A stretch of 30,711 nucleotides of DNA from CAZNRY01 sp964575675 (GCA_964575675.1 CAZNRY010000023.1:1-30711), one strand, 5' to 3'; shown: positions 14,467-23,362, counted from the stretch's first letter. Numbers and translations are program-made. Notes: generated by a model from the sequence alone, not told the origin.

Positions 14467-15470
14467 GCGCTCTCGATCCGATGCGGGGTTGGGTCTCATC
14501 GTTCCCCGACATGCTGGATCAGGCATGGGGCATGGATCTCCCCTCGCCGGCGTATCCTCTCACGCCGGGCCGGCTTCTTCTGCTCGGCGGCATGGGAGGC
14601 TCCGGGATGGCGGGCGCCCTGGCGTCGATAGCGATCGGCAGGACTGGTGTTCCCGTCTTCACCTGTCGCGAGGCAGCGTTGCCCCCGTGGCTGGGTGAAT
14701 CGGATCGTTTCGTCCTCACGAGCTACTCGGGGGAGACTGGCGAGGCGATCGCGATGCTGCGCGAGGCGATCGCGCGCGGGATCTCGACGCGCGTCATCGC
14801 TTCCGGGGGGACGATTCTCTCACTCTGCCGGGAGGCTGCGATTCCGTTCTTCCCGGTCCCCGAGGGGCTCGCGCCGCGCGCGTCGCTTCCCTGGCTGCTC
14901 GCGGGCGTTCTGCGCGCAGCGGGGGGTGTGGAGGAGTGGGAGATCTCGGAGGCATCCGCCGTCCTGCGGACGGAAATCAACGGCTGCAGGGCCGATCGCG
15001 ACCCGGTCTCGATCGCCGGGAAGCTGGCCGGACGACTTGTCTGTCTTCTGCCCTTCGGTGGCGCCATGGAGACTGTCGCCATCAGATGGCGCAACCAGTT
15101 CCTCGAGAACGCGAAGCAGGGATCGTTTGTTTCCCCCCTCCCCGAGATGGCGCACAACGAAGTGATGGGGTGGTCCTGGTTGCGCGAGGCATCGATCCCG
15201 CTCAGCTTCGTTGTGCTCGTCGAGCAGTGGCCGTTGCCGGAGCCCTGGGGAAGACTGATCGCGGCCCTGCAGGACGAGGCGGCCCGCGACGGTTTCCCCG
15301 TCCATCTGATTCCGCCCGCACCGGGCCGCGGGCTCGGCGCTCTCTTGGCGCAGGTGCTGTTGGGTGATCGGATCAGCGTGGAGCTTTCGGACCGGCGCCG
15401 GGTCGACGCGACTCCCGTTCCGGCGATCCATCGTCTCCGTAGCGCGTTCGGAAAGGAGCAAAGGCAATGA
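14463..15470 (+). CDS. Bifunctional phosphoglucose/phosphomannose isomerase
   Basis: This 335-residue protein belongs to the archaeal-type SIS-domain family that interconverts glucose-6-phosphate, fructose-6-phosphate and mannose-6-phosphate. Visible motifs are LLLLGGMGGSGMAGAL near residue 37, TSYSGETGEAIAML (sugar-phosphate binding), and the family-specific RWRNQFLENAKQGSFVSPLP followed by EMAHNEVMGW, holding the catalytic Glu and His. It differs from classical Pgi (about 550 residues) and from ManA-type isomerases. GTG 14463 overlaps the ptsI stop, and its own stop overlaps the nucleotidyltransferase. It links PTS-derived hexose phosphate to mannose-type precursors. Confidence 0.92.
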   Translation: MSALDPMRGWVSSFPDMLDQAWGMDLPSPAYPLTPGRLLLLGGMGGSGMAGALASIAIGRTGVPVFTCREAALPPWLGESDRFVLTSYSGETGEAIAMLREAIARGISTRVIASGGTILSLCREAAIPFFPVPEGLAPRASLPWLLAGVLRAAGGVEEWEISEASAVLRTEINGCRADRDPVSIAGKLAGRLVCLLPFGGAMETVAIRWRNQFLENAKQGSFVSPLPEMAHNEVMGWSWLREASIPLSFVVLVEQWPLPEPWGRLIAALQDEAARDGFPVHLIPPAPGRGLGALLAQVLLGDRISVELSDRRRVDATPVPAIHRLRSAFGKEQRQ

Positions 15471-16468
15471 GTGCCGCAGTCGCCATCATTCCCGCCGCGG
15501 GTGTCGGGACCCGCTTGCGGCCGCACACGCACACGACGCCCAAGGCGCTGATCAACGTGGCCGGCCGGCCGATCCTGGCGCACATCCTCGACGGACTCAT
15601 CGCTGAAGGCGTCGAGCGGGTCATCGTGATCGTCGGACATATGGGAGACAGAATCCGCGACTATGTGTCGGTCCGCTATGGTCCCATCGTCGAGTTCGTC
15701 GAGCAGGCCGATCCGCTGGGACTCGGGCACGCCGTCTATCTGGCCGGCGAGAGGATCATGAGCGGTCCGGTTGTGATCGTCCTTGGCGACACCATCGTCC
15801 ATACCGATTTCTCCGCATTCCTGAGCGGTCCGGACATCGTCCTGGGAGTCAAGGAGGTCGAGGATCCCAGAAGATTCGGGATCGCTCAGGTCGAAGGGGG
15901 GACCGTTCGCGATTTGATCGAGAAGCCGGAGAACCCGCCCAGCAATTTGGCTTTGGTCGGACTCTATTACTTGCCGCAATCCGAGATCCTCTTCCGAGCG
16001 CTGAATGCGATGATTCGTGAAGGCCGGATGACACGGGGGGAGTTCCAGCTCACCGACGCGCTTTCCCAAATTCTGAAGGACGGCGCGCGGATGACGGTCC
16101 ATCCCGTGGAGGGCTGGTTCGACTGCGGGAAGACGGAAACCCTGCTCTCGACGAACCGCTATCTGCTGGACTTGATGCCGAGCTCGCCGACGATTCCGGG
16201 CGTCGTCGTGATCCATCCTGTTTCGGTCGATCCGAGCGCCGAGATCCGGGATTCGATCATCGGGCCCTACGTCTCTGTTGCCGGGGGAACGCGGATCCGC
16301 GGCGCGATCCTTCGCAACTCGATCATCAACGAGAACGCGGAGGTCGAGGAGATGCTGCTGGACGGCTCGGTCGTGGGGGAGAACGCGGTCGTGCGCGGCG
16401 CCTTCCAGACCCTCAACGTCGGGGACTCCTCGGAGGTGATTCTCGCCGGGGGGGGATTCTCCCAGTAG
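15467..16468 (+). CDS. Sugar-1-phosphate nucleotidyltransferase with C-terminal beta-helix
   Basis: The 333-residue protein joins an NTP to a sugar-1-phosphate to make a nucleotide sugar. The N-terminal Rossmann-like domain has IIPAAGVGTRLRPHTHTTPKAL with the signature GxGTRLxPxTxxxPK, GHAVYLA, VVIVLGDTI and GWFDCGKTETLL. The tail (about 245-333) is a hexapeptide left-handed beta-helix: VSVDPSAEIRDSIIGPYVSV, GTRIRGAILRNSIINENAEV, SVVGENAVV. The layout matches the long glucose-1-phosphate thymidylyltransferase-like group common in archaea. Sugar and base are not predictable; glucose or mannose would fit the adjacent isomerase. ATG 15467 overlaps the preceding stop. It closes the PTS-sugar block; a 184-base spacer follows. 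Confidence 0.88.
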   Translation: MSAAVAIIPAAGVGTRLRPHTHTTPKALINVAGRPILAHILDGLIAEGVERVIVIVGHMGDRIRDYVSVRYGPIVEFVEQADPLGLGHAVYLAGERIMSGPVVIVLGDTIVHTDFSAFLSGPDIVLGVKEVEDPRRFGIAQVEGGTVRDLIEKPENPPSNLALVGLYYLPQSEILFRALNAMIREGRMTRGEFQLTDALSQILKDGARMTVHPVEGWFDCGKTETLLSTNRYLLDLMPSSPTIPGVVVIHPVSVDPSAEIRDSIIGPYVSVAGGTRIRGAILRNSIINENAEVEEMLLDGSVVGENAVVRGAFQTLNVGDSSEVILAGGGFSQ

Positions 16469-16652
16469 ACCTTGCCTCGACGCGGAGGCGCCGGTAACCT
16501 GACGGGGGCCGCACGAGGGGAGTCCCCGGCCTGCGAAGGATGCGGCTCCTCGGCGCAGGGCTGCGCGGGCCGCGCCGGATGCCGTTAGGGCGGACCCGGC
16601 GGACGGTGAGAGCCTCTCCGGAAGCGCGCGATGAAACGAAGGAGTGAATAGG
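16469..16652 (+). promoter_or_regulatory. Structured GC-rich leader upstream of metK, class unknown
   Basis: This is the longest gap without a recognisable gene in the window, apart from the kdsD-lptC region. It contains several local stem-loops: GCCTC 16474-16478 with GAGGC 16485-16489; GGCC 16507-16510 plus GGGG with CCCC plus GGCC ending at 16531; and GCGCA with TGCGC at 16553-16566. GGAG at 16641-16644 is the metK ribosome site. The place, before S-adenosylmethionine synthetase, suggests a SAM-responsive leader, but I see neither the SAM-I core nor SAM-II, SAM-IV or SAH signatures. It presumably also holds the promoter of metK-ahcY, although no convincing -35/-10 pair is visible. Confidence 0.4.
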
Positions 16653-17819
16653 ATGGAGCGCAGTTTCCTCATCTCGTCCGAGTCGGTCTCGGCGGGTCAT
16701 CCCGACAAGGTCGCCGACCAGATATCCGACGCGATCCTCGATTCCCTCTTGGCGCAAGATCCCAACTGCAGGGTTGCCTGCGAGTGCCTGGTCACTACGG
16801 GGCTCGCGCTCGTGTCGGGGGAGATCAGCACGACCGGGTATGTCGAGATCCCTCGTGTCGTCAGGGAGACGATCCGGGAGATCGGCTACACCGATCCCTC
16901 TTACGGCTTCGACTGGGAAACCTGCGCCGTCTTGACCTCGATCGATGAACAATCGCCGGACATCGCGCGCGGCGTCGATCGCGATGACCGGCATCGTATG
17001 GATCAGGGGGCGGGAGACCAGGGGATCATGTTCGGGTACGCCTCGAACGAGACGAAGGAGCTGATGCCCCTGCCGATTCAGCTCGCGCATCGAATCTGCA
17101 TCCGGCTCGCCGCCTGCCGCACCGCCGGAACCCTTCCCTTTCTTGGCCCCGACGGGAAATGCCAGGTGACGATCGAGTACGCGGGAGGCGGCCGGCCCGC
17201 GCGCGTCCATACGGTCGTCCTTTCGGCACAGCATCGGGACGAGACTCCGATCGAACAGGTTCGGTCGGAGCTCAAGGAAAAGGTGATCCTGCCGGTCCTG
17301 CCGGCGGATCTGATCGACCCGAAGGGGATCGTCTTCCACATCAATCCGACCGGGCGTTTTGTTCGCGGCGGCCCTTGGGCCGATACGGGGCTCACGGGGC
17401 GGAAGATCGTTGTCGACACTTACGGGGGACTCGCGCCCCACGGGGGCGGGAGTTTTTCGGGGAAGGACCCCTCGAAGGTCGATCGCTCGGCGACGTACGC
17501 GGCCCGCTGGGTCGCGAAGAACCTGGTCGCGGCCGGGGCCGCCGACCGGATCCAGCTTCAGGTCGCCTACGCGATCGGCGTCGCGCAGCCCGTCTCGATC
17601 CACCTGAATGCGTTTGGCACGGAGAAGAGGCCTATCGAACGGATCGAGGAAGCCGTGCGGAAGGTCTTCGATCTGCGCCCGCGCGCGATCATCGAAACGC
17701 TCGATCTCCTGCGCCCGATCTACCGGCGCACGGCGAGCTATGGCCACTTTGGGAGAGAGGACGAGGGCTTCCCGTGGGAGGAGACGAACCGGGTCGAGGA
17801 GATTCGGCGGGCGCTCTAG
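16653..17819 (+). CDS. metK: S-adenosylmethionine synthetase
   Basis: MetK makes SAM from methionine and ATP. The 388-residue protein is full-length: FLISSESVSAGHPDKVADQISDAILD with the ATP-binding HPDK near the N-terminus, GAGDQGIMFGYA, and GGGSFSGKDPSKVDRSATYAAR, the P-loop-like signature. I chose ATG 16653, 8 bases after GGAG; GTG 16644 in frame would put the ribosome site inside the gene. ahcY follows after 34 bases, so the pair makes SAM and then removes its by-product S-adenosylhomocysteine. Nothing unusual in the protein itself. Confidence 0.98.
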   Translation: MERSFLISSESVSAGHPDKVADQISDAILDSLLAQDPNCRVACECLVTTGLALVSGEISTTGYVEIPRVVRETIREIGYTDPSYGFDWETCAVLTSIDEQSPDIARGVDRDDRHRMDQGAGDQGIMFGYASNETKELMPLPIQLAHRICIRLAACRTAGTLPFLGPDGKCQVTIEYAGGGRPARVHTVVLSAQHRDETPIEQVRSELKEKVILPVLPADLIDPKGIVFHINPTGRFVRGGPWADTGLTGRKIVVDTYGGLAPHGGGSFSGKDPSKVDRSATYAARWVAKNLVAAGAADRIQLQVAYAIGVAQPVSIHLNAFGTEKRPIERIEEAVRKVFDLRPRAIIETLDLLRPIYRRTASYGHFGREDEGFPWEETNRVEEIRRAL

Positions 17820-17853
17820 CGAAGCCTGCTCAGTCATTGGAGGAGAGAGAAGA

Positions 17854-19113
17854 ATGGTGAACTTCGATGTCCGGGATCTTGCGTCGGCAGCGCAGGGAAA
17901 GAATAGGATTCTTTGGGCGGATCGCCAGATGCCGGTCCTGACCCGCATTCGCGAGCGCTTCGAGGTGGAAAGACCGCTGCGGGATCGCACCCTCGCGGCC
18001 TGTCTGCACGTAACGGCCGAAACTGCGAACCTCTGTCGGACCTTGAAGGCGGGGGGGGCGCGGGTGCTTCTCTGCGCCTCGAACCCTCTCTCCACTCAGG
18101 ACGAGGTCGCAGCCTCGCTCGTCGAGGACTTCGGGATCGAGGTCTTTGCCATCAAGGGGGAAGACCACGAGACCTACTACAGGCACATCAACGAGGTTCT
18201 CGAACCGGGGCCCGATCTCACGATGGACGATGGGGCCGATCTGGTCACCGTACTCCACTCGAAGAGAACGGACCGGATCGAGCGGGTGATCGGCGGCACG
18301 GAGGAGACGACGACCGGCGTGATCCGCCTGCGCAGCATGGAACGCGACAAAGTCCTGCGCTATCCGATCATCGCCGTCAACGATGCGAAGACGAAGCATC
18401 TCTTCGACAATCGCTACGGCACCGGACAGAGCACGATCGACGGGATCCTCCGTTGCACCAACATGCTTCTAGCCGGAAGCGTCGTCGTCGTGGCTGGATA
18501 CGGCTATTGCGGCCGCGGCGTCGCGATGCGCGCCCGGGGCATGGGGTCGAATGTCATCGTGACCGAGGTCGAGCCCCTCCGGGCGCTCGAAGCTGCGATG
18601 GACGGCTACCGCGTGATGCCGATGGGATCGGCGGCGCCGCTCGGCGATCTCTTCGTGACCCTGACCGGCGACATCCACGTCATCCGCAGGGAGCATTTCC
18701 TGAAGATGAAGGATGGCGCGATTCTGGCCAACTCCGGCCACTTCAACGTCGAGATCGACATCCCCGCCCTGGAGGGGATGTCGACATCCCGGCGCGAGGT
18801 CCGTCCCTTCGTCGAGGAGTTCGTCCAGGAGGACGGCCGGCGGATCCATCTCCTCGGCAACGGCCGTCTCATCAATCTCACGGCGGCCGAGGGACCCCCG
18901 GCGAGCGTGATGGACATGAGTTTCGCCAACCAGGCGCTCTGCGCCGAATACATGGCGTCGAAGGCCACGGGTCTCGAGCGGCGCGTCTACGTCGTTCCCC
19001 ACGAGATCGACGAAGAGATCGCGCGCGTGAAGCTCGCGGCGCTCAAGATCGAGATCGATCGCCTGACCGAAGAGCAGGTGGTCTACCTGCGGTCGTGGGA
19101 CCAGGGCACATAG
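17854..19113 (+). CDS. ahcY: Adenosylhomocysteinase
   Basis: AhcY splits S-adenosylhomocysteine to adenosine and homocysteine with bound NAD, relieving product inhibition of methyltransferases. The 419-residue protein shows GKNRILWADRQMPVLTRIRE, HVTAETANLCRTLKAGGARV, CASNPLSTQD, NDAKTKHLFDNRYGTGQSTIDGI, and the NAD-binding VVAGYGYCGRGVAMRARGMG, then NSGHFNVEIDI. The usual Lys-Tyr C-terminal end of long AhcY is absent. Its length fits the shorter archaeal/Thermotoga-like group that lacks the ~40-residue insertion of most bacterial and eukaryotic enzymes. GGAGGAGAG just upstream of ATG 17854 is a strong ribosome site. Confidence 0.97.
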   Translation: MVNFDVRDLASAAQGKNRILWADRQMPVLTRIRERFEVERPLRDRTLAACLHVTAETANLCRTLKAGGARVLLCASNPLSTQDEVAASLVEDFGIEVFAIKGEDHETYYRHINEVLEPGPDLTMDDGADLVTVLHSKRTDRIERVIGGTEETTTGVIRLRSMERDKVLRYPIIAVNDAKTKHLFDNRYGTGQSTIDGILRCTNMLLAGSVVVVAGYGYCGRGVAMRARGMGSNVIVTEVEPLRALEAAMDGYRVMPMGSAAPLGDLFVTLTGDIHVIRREHFLKMKDGAILANSGHFNVEIDIPALEGMSTSRREVRPFVEEFVQEDGRRIHLLGNGRLINLTAAEGPPASVMDMSFANQALCAEYMASKATGLERRVYVVPHEIDEEIARVKLAALKIEIDRLTEEQVVYLRSWDQGT

Positions 19114-19123
19114 ACTGGAACGA

Positions 19124-21328
19124 ATGTCAGCCCAACGCGCCACGGTGAACCCGGCCCCGCTGCAGGGGATCCTACTCTTCCTGCTGGCGTCGCTGACCGG
19201 GGTCGCTCTCGGGACCCGGACGCATGAGCATCCCGCATGCGGTCCCCTCGCCGACTGGCTGGCTGATCGCGTCGTCTCCGGAATCGGGCCGGTTCTCGCG
19301 TGGAGTTTGTGGGGCCTCCTGCCTCCCCTCGCGCTGTTCTGGGTCCTCGGCAGGCGGAAGCTCACGGTCATGCGCTGGGCTTCCGGCATCTTCCCGCTGC
19401 TGCTCGTGCTCTCCGCGGCACTCGCCCCCCTCGATCCGATGCGGGGGAGGCTCGGGATTGGCGCACTCGCCGGGCTCAAGGTGATTCTCGGGCCTTGGGG
19501 AAGCTGGATCGTCTTGGCGGCCCTTCTTCTGGTCACCGCCTGGATCGCGTGGCGAGTCTGCCTTCCCGCATTGTGGCGGGAAGTAATCGGGGAGCGCCTG
19601 GAACGCAGCATGCAGGAACGCCGGCGCGAATCCGGTCCCGCTCCCGGACGGAGGCGGGAGGCCCGGCAATCGGAGAACTTGAAGCCGGTGAAAGATAAAT
19701 CGCCGCGGATCTCGGCGCGCGATCCGAGAGCCGGGGACGATGAGGATGAGGAAGACGAGAAAGAGGAAGCAGGGGAGGGAAATGATGACCGGCCTCCGCG
19801 GCTCCCCGAGCCCCGGATCCGCACACGCCGGCCGACCCCCGCGAAGGCGCCCGCGCCGTTTCGTCCCGGCGACCTCGAAGGACAGAGGAAGCTCCCGGAC
19901 AGTTCCCTGCTCGAAGACTTGGATGGAACGACGGCGGCGATCGAGCGTGATGAGATCCTCGAGACGTCCAAGCTCCTTACGCGCACGCTGAAGGACTTCG
20001 GTGTTCAGGGACGCGTTGGAGAGGTCCACCCGGGTCCAGTCATTACCCGCTACGAATTTGAGCCGGGGACAGGCGTCCGCGTGAATCAGATCGTGAGCCG
20101 GATCGACGATCTTGCGTTGGCCCTGCGCGCATCGCGGATCCGCCTCGTCGCCCCGATCCCGGGGAAAGCTGCGGTCGGGATCGAGGTTCCGAACCGCAGG
20201 CAGCCGATGATCTCGTTGAAGGAGATACTCGAGTCCGAAGAGTACCGCGCTCAGCAGGGTCCGCTGGCTCTCGTCCTTGGCAGGGACATCTCGGGCGCGC
20301 CCGCTTTCGCCCGTCTCGACCAGATGCCGCACCTGCTCGTGGCCGGCACGACCGGATCGGGGAAGAGCGTCTGCCTGAACGGACTTCTCTTCTCCCTGCT
20401 CTTCAAGCGAACGCCGGAGGAGCTGCGATTGCTCCTGATCGACCCGAAGAGGATCGAGCTCACGCCGTATGACGGGATTCCCTCGCTTCTCTGTCCCGTC
20501 GTGACCGAGCCGAAGCACGCGACCCGGATGCTCGAGTGGCTCTGCGGCGAGATGGACCGACGCTATCGTCTCTTCCGGCAGTTCGGCGTTCGGAATGTCG
20601 ACGGGTTCCAGCGCCGCGCCGCCGCGAGCAGCGAGGACCCGGGACCGCTGCCCTACATCGTGGTTGTCGTCGATGAGCTGGCCGACCTCATGCTGACCCA
20701 GGGAGCGGACATCGAGGGGCCGATCAGCCGGCTCGCCCATATGGCGCGGGCTGTTGGAATCCACATGATCCTTGCGACCCAGCGTCCATCCGTCGACGTC
20801 CTCACCGGGGTCATCAAGGCGAACTTCCCGGCGCGGATAGCGTTTCAGGTCGCCTCACGAATCGACTCCCGGACGATCCTGGACGCCGGCGGTGCGGAGT
20901 TCCTCCTTGGTCGCGGGGACATGCTCTTCGTTCCGCCCGGGAAGGCGGAGGCGATCCGCGTTCATGGCGCGTTCTGCACGGAGGGCGACACCGAGAGGGT
21001 CGCGAACTTCCTCCGCGAGCAGCCGCCCTCGGTCCCGCTTGTCCGCGAGGAGGAGTCCGAGCAGGGGGGAGCGGGTCCCGCGAAGGAGGACGAGATGTTC
21101 GGGGATGCGCTGCGCCTGGTCGTACGGGAGCGCCAGGCTTCGGTCTCCTTCCTTCAACGGCGCCTGAAAGTCGGTTACTCGCGCGCGGCCCGACTGATGG
21201 ACCTTCTCGAGGCCGCCGGTGTGGTCAGTCCGTACGATGGAAGCAAGGCGAGGGACGTGATGGTGGACGAGAACTTCCTAGAGGATTGGAATGAACACCA
21301 GGGCCCGCCGGTCGGCCAGCGTTCGTAA
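19124..21328 (+). CDS. ftsK: DNA translocase FtsK/SpoIIIE family
   Basis: FtsK anchors at the division septum and pumps chromosome ends so that dimers are resolved. The 734-residue protein has about four N-terminal membrane segments (residues ~10-150, such as GILLFLLASLTGVALG and ILGPWGSWIVLAALLLVTAW), a short highly charged linker (EDEEDEKEEAGEGNDD, then Pro/Arg-rich), and the motor domain: Walker A VAGTTGSGKSV with Lys414, LLIDPKRIELTPYDGIP, Walker B YIVVVVDELADLM, and ATQRPSVDVLTGVIKANFPARIAF. The C-terminal winged-helix gamma domain (SVSFLQRRLKVGYSRAARLMDLLEAAGVV) would read polarity sequences. The linker is much shorter than in E. coli FtsK (1329 residues). The ribosome site at ATG 19124 is weak. 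Confidence 0.97.
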   Translation: MSAQRATVNPAPLQGILLFLLASLTGVALGTRTHEHPACGPLADWLADRVVSGIGPVLAWSLWGLLPPLALFWVLGRRKLTVMRWASGIFPLLLVLSAALAPLDPMRGRLGIGALAGLKVILGPWGSWIVLAALLLVTAWIAWRVCLPALWREVIGERLERSMQERRRESGPAPGRRREARQSENLKPVKDKSPRISARDPRAGDDEDEEDEKEEAGEGNDDRPPRLPEPRIRTRRPTPAKAPAPFRPGDLEGQRKLPDSSLLEDLDGTTAAIERDEILETSKLLTRTLKDFGVQGRVGEVHPGPVITRYEFEPGTGVRVNQIVSRIDDLALALRASRIRLVAPIPGKAAVGIEVPNRRQPMISLKEILESEEYRAQQGPLALVLGRDISGAPAFARLDQMPHLLVAGTTGSGKSVCLNGLLFSLLFKRTPEELRLLLIDPKRIELTPYDGIPSLLCPVVTEPKHATRMLEWLCGEMDRRYRLFRQFGVRNVDGFQRRAAASSEDPGPLPYIVVVVDELADLMLTQGADIEGPISRLAHMARAVGIHMILATQRPSVDVLTGVIKANFPARIAFQVASRIDSRTILDAGGAEFLLGRGDMLFVPPGKAEAIRVHGAFCTEGDTERVANFLREQPPSVPLVREEESEQGGAGPAKEDEMFGDALRLVVRERQASVSFLQRRLKVGYSRAARLMDLLEAAGVVSPYDGSKARDVMVDENFLEDWNEHQGPPVGQRS

Positions 21329-21998
21329 GGCCGTGTGGGTGGTGCGACTCGTCTTCGTCCCCCTCCTCGCGCTCCTTGCGATCCCACCAGCGTCCGGGGC
21401 TGCCACCTCGGCCGCAACGGATGGGGGAGCGCTTCTCGAGAAGGTTCGGACGGTCTGGAAGGGGTACCGCAGCCTCACGGCCAGGTTCGAGCAGACCCAG
21501 CAGTTCGTCGGATTCGATGAGCCGCTCCTGAGCCGGGGGACCCTCAAGATCCTTCGGCCGAGTTTCTTCGACCTCCGATTCGACCCGCCGAATCGGCAGC
21601 GGCAGATCTGCGACGGAACCTTCGTGTGGACCTACATGGAGGACCAGAAGCAGGTCTTCAAGACGCCCCTCGGCCAGGATGCGATGCGCGGCGCCGATCT
21701 GCTGGATTGGGCGACCGAGCGGGCCGTCGTCACGGGGGTGTCCCCCGACTCGAGTCTCGCTCCCGGAGCGTTACGCATCGACCTGCAGCCGGGCCCGAAT
21801 CTCCCGCTCCGGGAGCTGCGCCTGTGGGTGCGCGCCGAGGACGCAAAGCTCCTCTGCTACGAGGCGGTCGATGCTGAGGGAAACCGAACCAGGATGCGGA
21901 TCGTCGAACTGCGCCCCGGAAAGGGTCTCAAACCCGAGGAGTTTCGATTCGTGCCTCCACGCGGGACCGAGGTGATCGAGCTGGGGAAGGAGCAATGA
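21291..21998 (+). CDS. lolA: Outer-membrane lipoprotein carrier LolA
   Basis: LolA is a periplasmic chaperone that ferries lipoproteins from the LolCDE complex to the outer membrane. The 235-residue precursor has a long basic N-terminus and a hydrophobic signal (LVFVPLLALLAIPPASGA), then a LolA-like domain: LLEKVRTVWKGYRSLTARFEQTQ, SRGTLKILRPSFFDLRFDPP, QICDGTFVWTYMEDQKQVFK, and ELRLWVRAEDAKLLCYEAVDAEGN. ATG 21291 has GAGG six bases upstream but overlaps ftsK by 38 bases; GTG 21333 would avoid overlap and give a shorter signal, but lacks a good ribosome site. ftsK-lolA is a conserved pairing in Gram-negative bacteria, which supports the call. Confidence 0.92.
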   Translation: MNTRARRSASVRKAVWVVRLVFVPLLALLAIPPASGAATSAATDGGALLEKVRTVWKGYRSLTARFEQTQQFVGFDEPLLSRGTLKILRPSFFDLRFDPPNRQRQICDGTFVWTYMEDQKQVFKTPLGQDAMRGADLLDWATERAVVTGVSPDSSLAPGALRIDLQPGPNLPLRELRLWVRAEDAKLLCYEAVDAEGNRTRMRIVELRPGKGLKPEEFRFVPPRGTEVIELGKEQ

Positions 21999-23362
21999 GG
22001 AAGGCCCCCCGGCAGGCGCGGGTCGCATTGGTCACGCTCGGGTGCGCGAAGAACATCGCCGACAGTGATCTTCTGGCCGGACAGATCATCCACGAGGGAA
22101 TCGCGATCACGTCCGGGCCGGAAGACGCGGATGCGATCATCGTCAACACCTGCGCATTCCTGACCGCGTCGCAGAGGGAATCGATCGAAGCGATACTCTC
22201 CCTCTGCGCGCAGAAACGGCCGGACTCCAGATTGGTCGTGGTCGGGTGCCTTGCCCAACGCCACGGGGAGGCTCTTCTGCGGGAGATCCCGGAGATCGAT
22301 CTCCTCGTTGGCCCCGGTGAGGTCCACGCCCTTGCCTCCAGGCTGCGTCCGCTGATCGAGCGAGGAATCGACGGCGCCCCCCGCGTCGAGCTCGGCGGGA
22401 TGGATCGCGTAACCGAGAAATGGGATCTTCGGGTCGTCTCGGCCGGGTCGCATTCCGCCTACGTGAAGATCTCCGAGGGGTGCGATCGGGCCTGCTCGTT
22501 CTGCGTGATCCCCGCGCTCAGGGGACGTCATCGGAGCCGCTCGCGGGAATCGATCGGCCGCGAGGTCCGCCGGTTGGCGGCGGCAGGGGTCGCCGAGTTC
22601 AATCTCGTCGCACAAGAGAGTACCGCCTATGGCATCGATCGATACGGGCGGCCACTGCTGTCCGAGCTTCTCAAGGACCTCGATCGGATCCCCGGCGTGC
22701 GATGGATCCGCCTTCTCTACGCCTATCCCGCGACTTGGACCGACGATCTGACCGAATGCGTCCGCGACCTGCCCCGCGTATGCCGTTACGTCGATCTGTC
22801 GATCCAGCACGTGGCCGCAGCGGTGCTTCGAAGGATGCATCGCCCCGGCCCGAGCCGGACCCGCCGCCTGCTCGACAGGCTCCGCGAACGAATCCCCGGC
22901 GTTGCGATCCGGACAACCCTCCTGACCGGTTTTCCGGGAGAGACCGAGGCCGATTTCGAGGAACTTCTCGCCTTTGTCGACTCGTTCCGTTTCGATCATC
23001 TCGGAGTTTTCGCCTTCAGTGCGGAGGAGGGGACGCGCGCGGCGCGGATGCAGGGGTTGCTTCCCGCCAAGGTGCGCGAGGAGAGACGCAGGAGGCTGAT
23101 GACGGCCCAGCGAAAGGTCTCCGCCGAGCTGAATCGCTCCCGAGTCGGCGAGCGAAGGACCCTTCTCATCGATTCGGCCGGCCCGAACGGGGGGTGGATC
23201 GCCCGCCACGAAGGGCAGGCGCCCGAGGTGGACGGGGTGACCAAGCTCGAGGCGACGGGGGAAAGAACTCTTGGCCCCGGCCAGTTCTGTGATGCAATCA
23301 TCCGGGCGGCTGGAATCTACGATCTCAGGGCCCGGGTGTTGACGAAAGAGGAGATCGAATGA
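21995..23362 (+). CDS. rimO: Ribosomal protein S12 methylthiotransferase RimO
   Basis: RimO adds a methylthio group to an Asp of ribosomal protein S12. It is a radical-SAM enzyme with two iron-sulfur clusters. In the 455-residue product the N-terminal cluster cysteines are Cys17 (TLGCAKNIADSD), Cys53 (NTCAF) and Cys85 (VGCLAQR), and the radical-SAM triad is Cys163, Cys167 and Cys170 (SEGCDRACSFCVIPALRGRHRSR). A C-terminal TRAM-like domain follows. The KNxADSD form is typical of RimO rather than MiaB. ATG 21995 overlaps the lolA stop; its stop overlaps the next gene. MiaB is the alternative but less likely. Confidence 0.94.
   Translation: MRKAPRQARVALVTLGCAKNIADSDLLAGQIIHEGIAITSGPEDADAIIVNTCAFLTASQRESIEAILSLCAQKRPDSRLVVVGCLAQRHGEALLREIPEIDLLVGPGEVHALASRLRPLIERGIDGAPRVELGGMDRVTEKWDLRVVSAGSHSAYVKISEGCDRACSFCVIPALRGRHRSRSRESIGREVRRLAAAGVAEFNLVAQESTAYGIDRYGRPLLSELLKDLDRIPGVRWIRLLYAYPATWTDDLTECVRDLPRVCRYVDLSIQHVAAAVLRRMHRPGPSRTRRLLDRLRERIPGVAIRTTLLTGFPGETEADFEELLAFVDSFRFDHLGVFAFSAEEGTRAARMQGLLPAKVREERRRRLMTAQRKVSAELNRSRVGERRTLLIDSAGPNGGWIARHEGQAPEVDGVTKLEATGERTLGPGQFCDAIIRAAGIYDLRARVLTKEEIE

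Noticed and set aside
16469..16652. SAM-I, SAM-II or SAH riboswitch call for the metK leader
   Set aside because: I could not find the conserved cores by eye (for example the GATGAAA-CCCGGCAACC part of SAM-I or the GAGGAGCGCTGC part of SAH), so it is left unassigned.
14723..16672. Long minus-strand open frames (also 12328-14247, 9329-10861, 25729-27075)
   Set aside because: All are antisense to complete + strand genes with clear motifs, and lack family signatures of their own.
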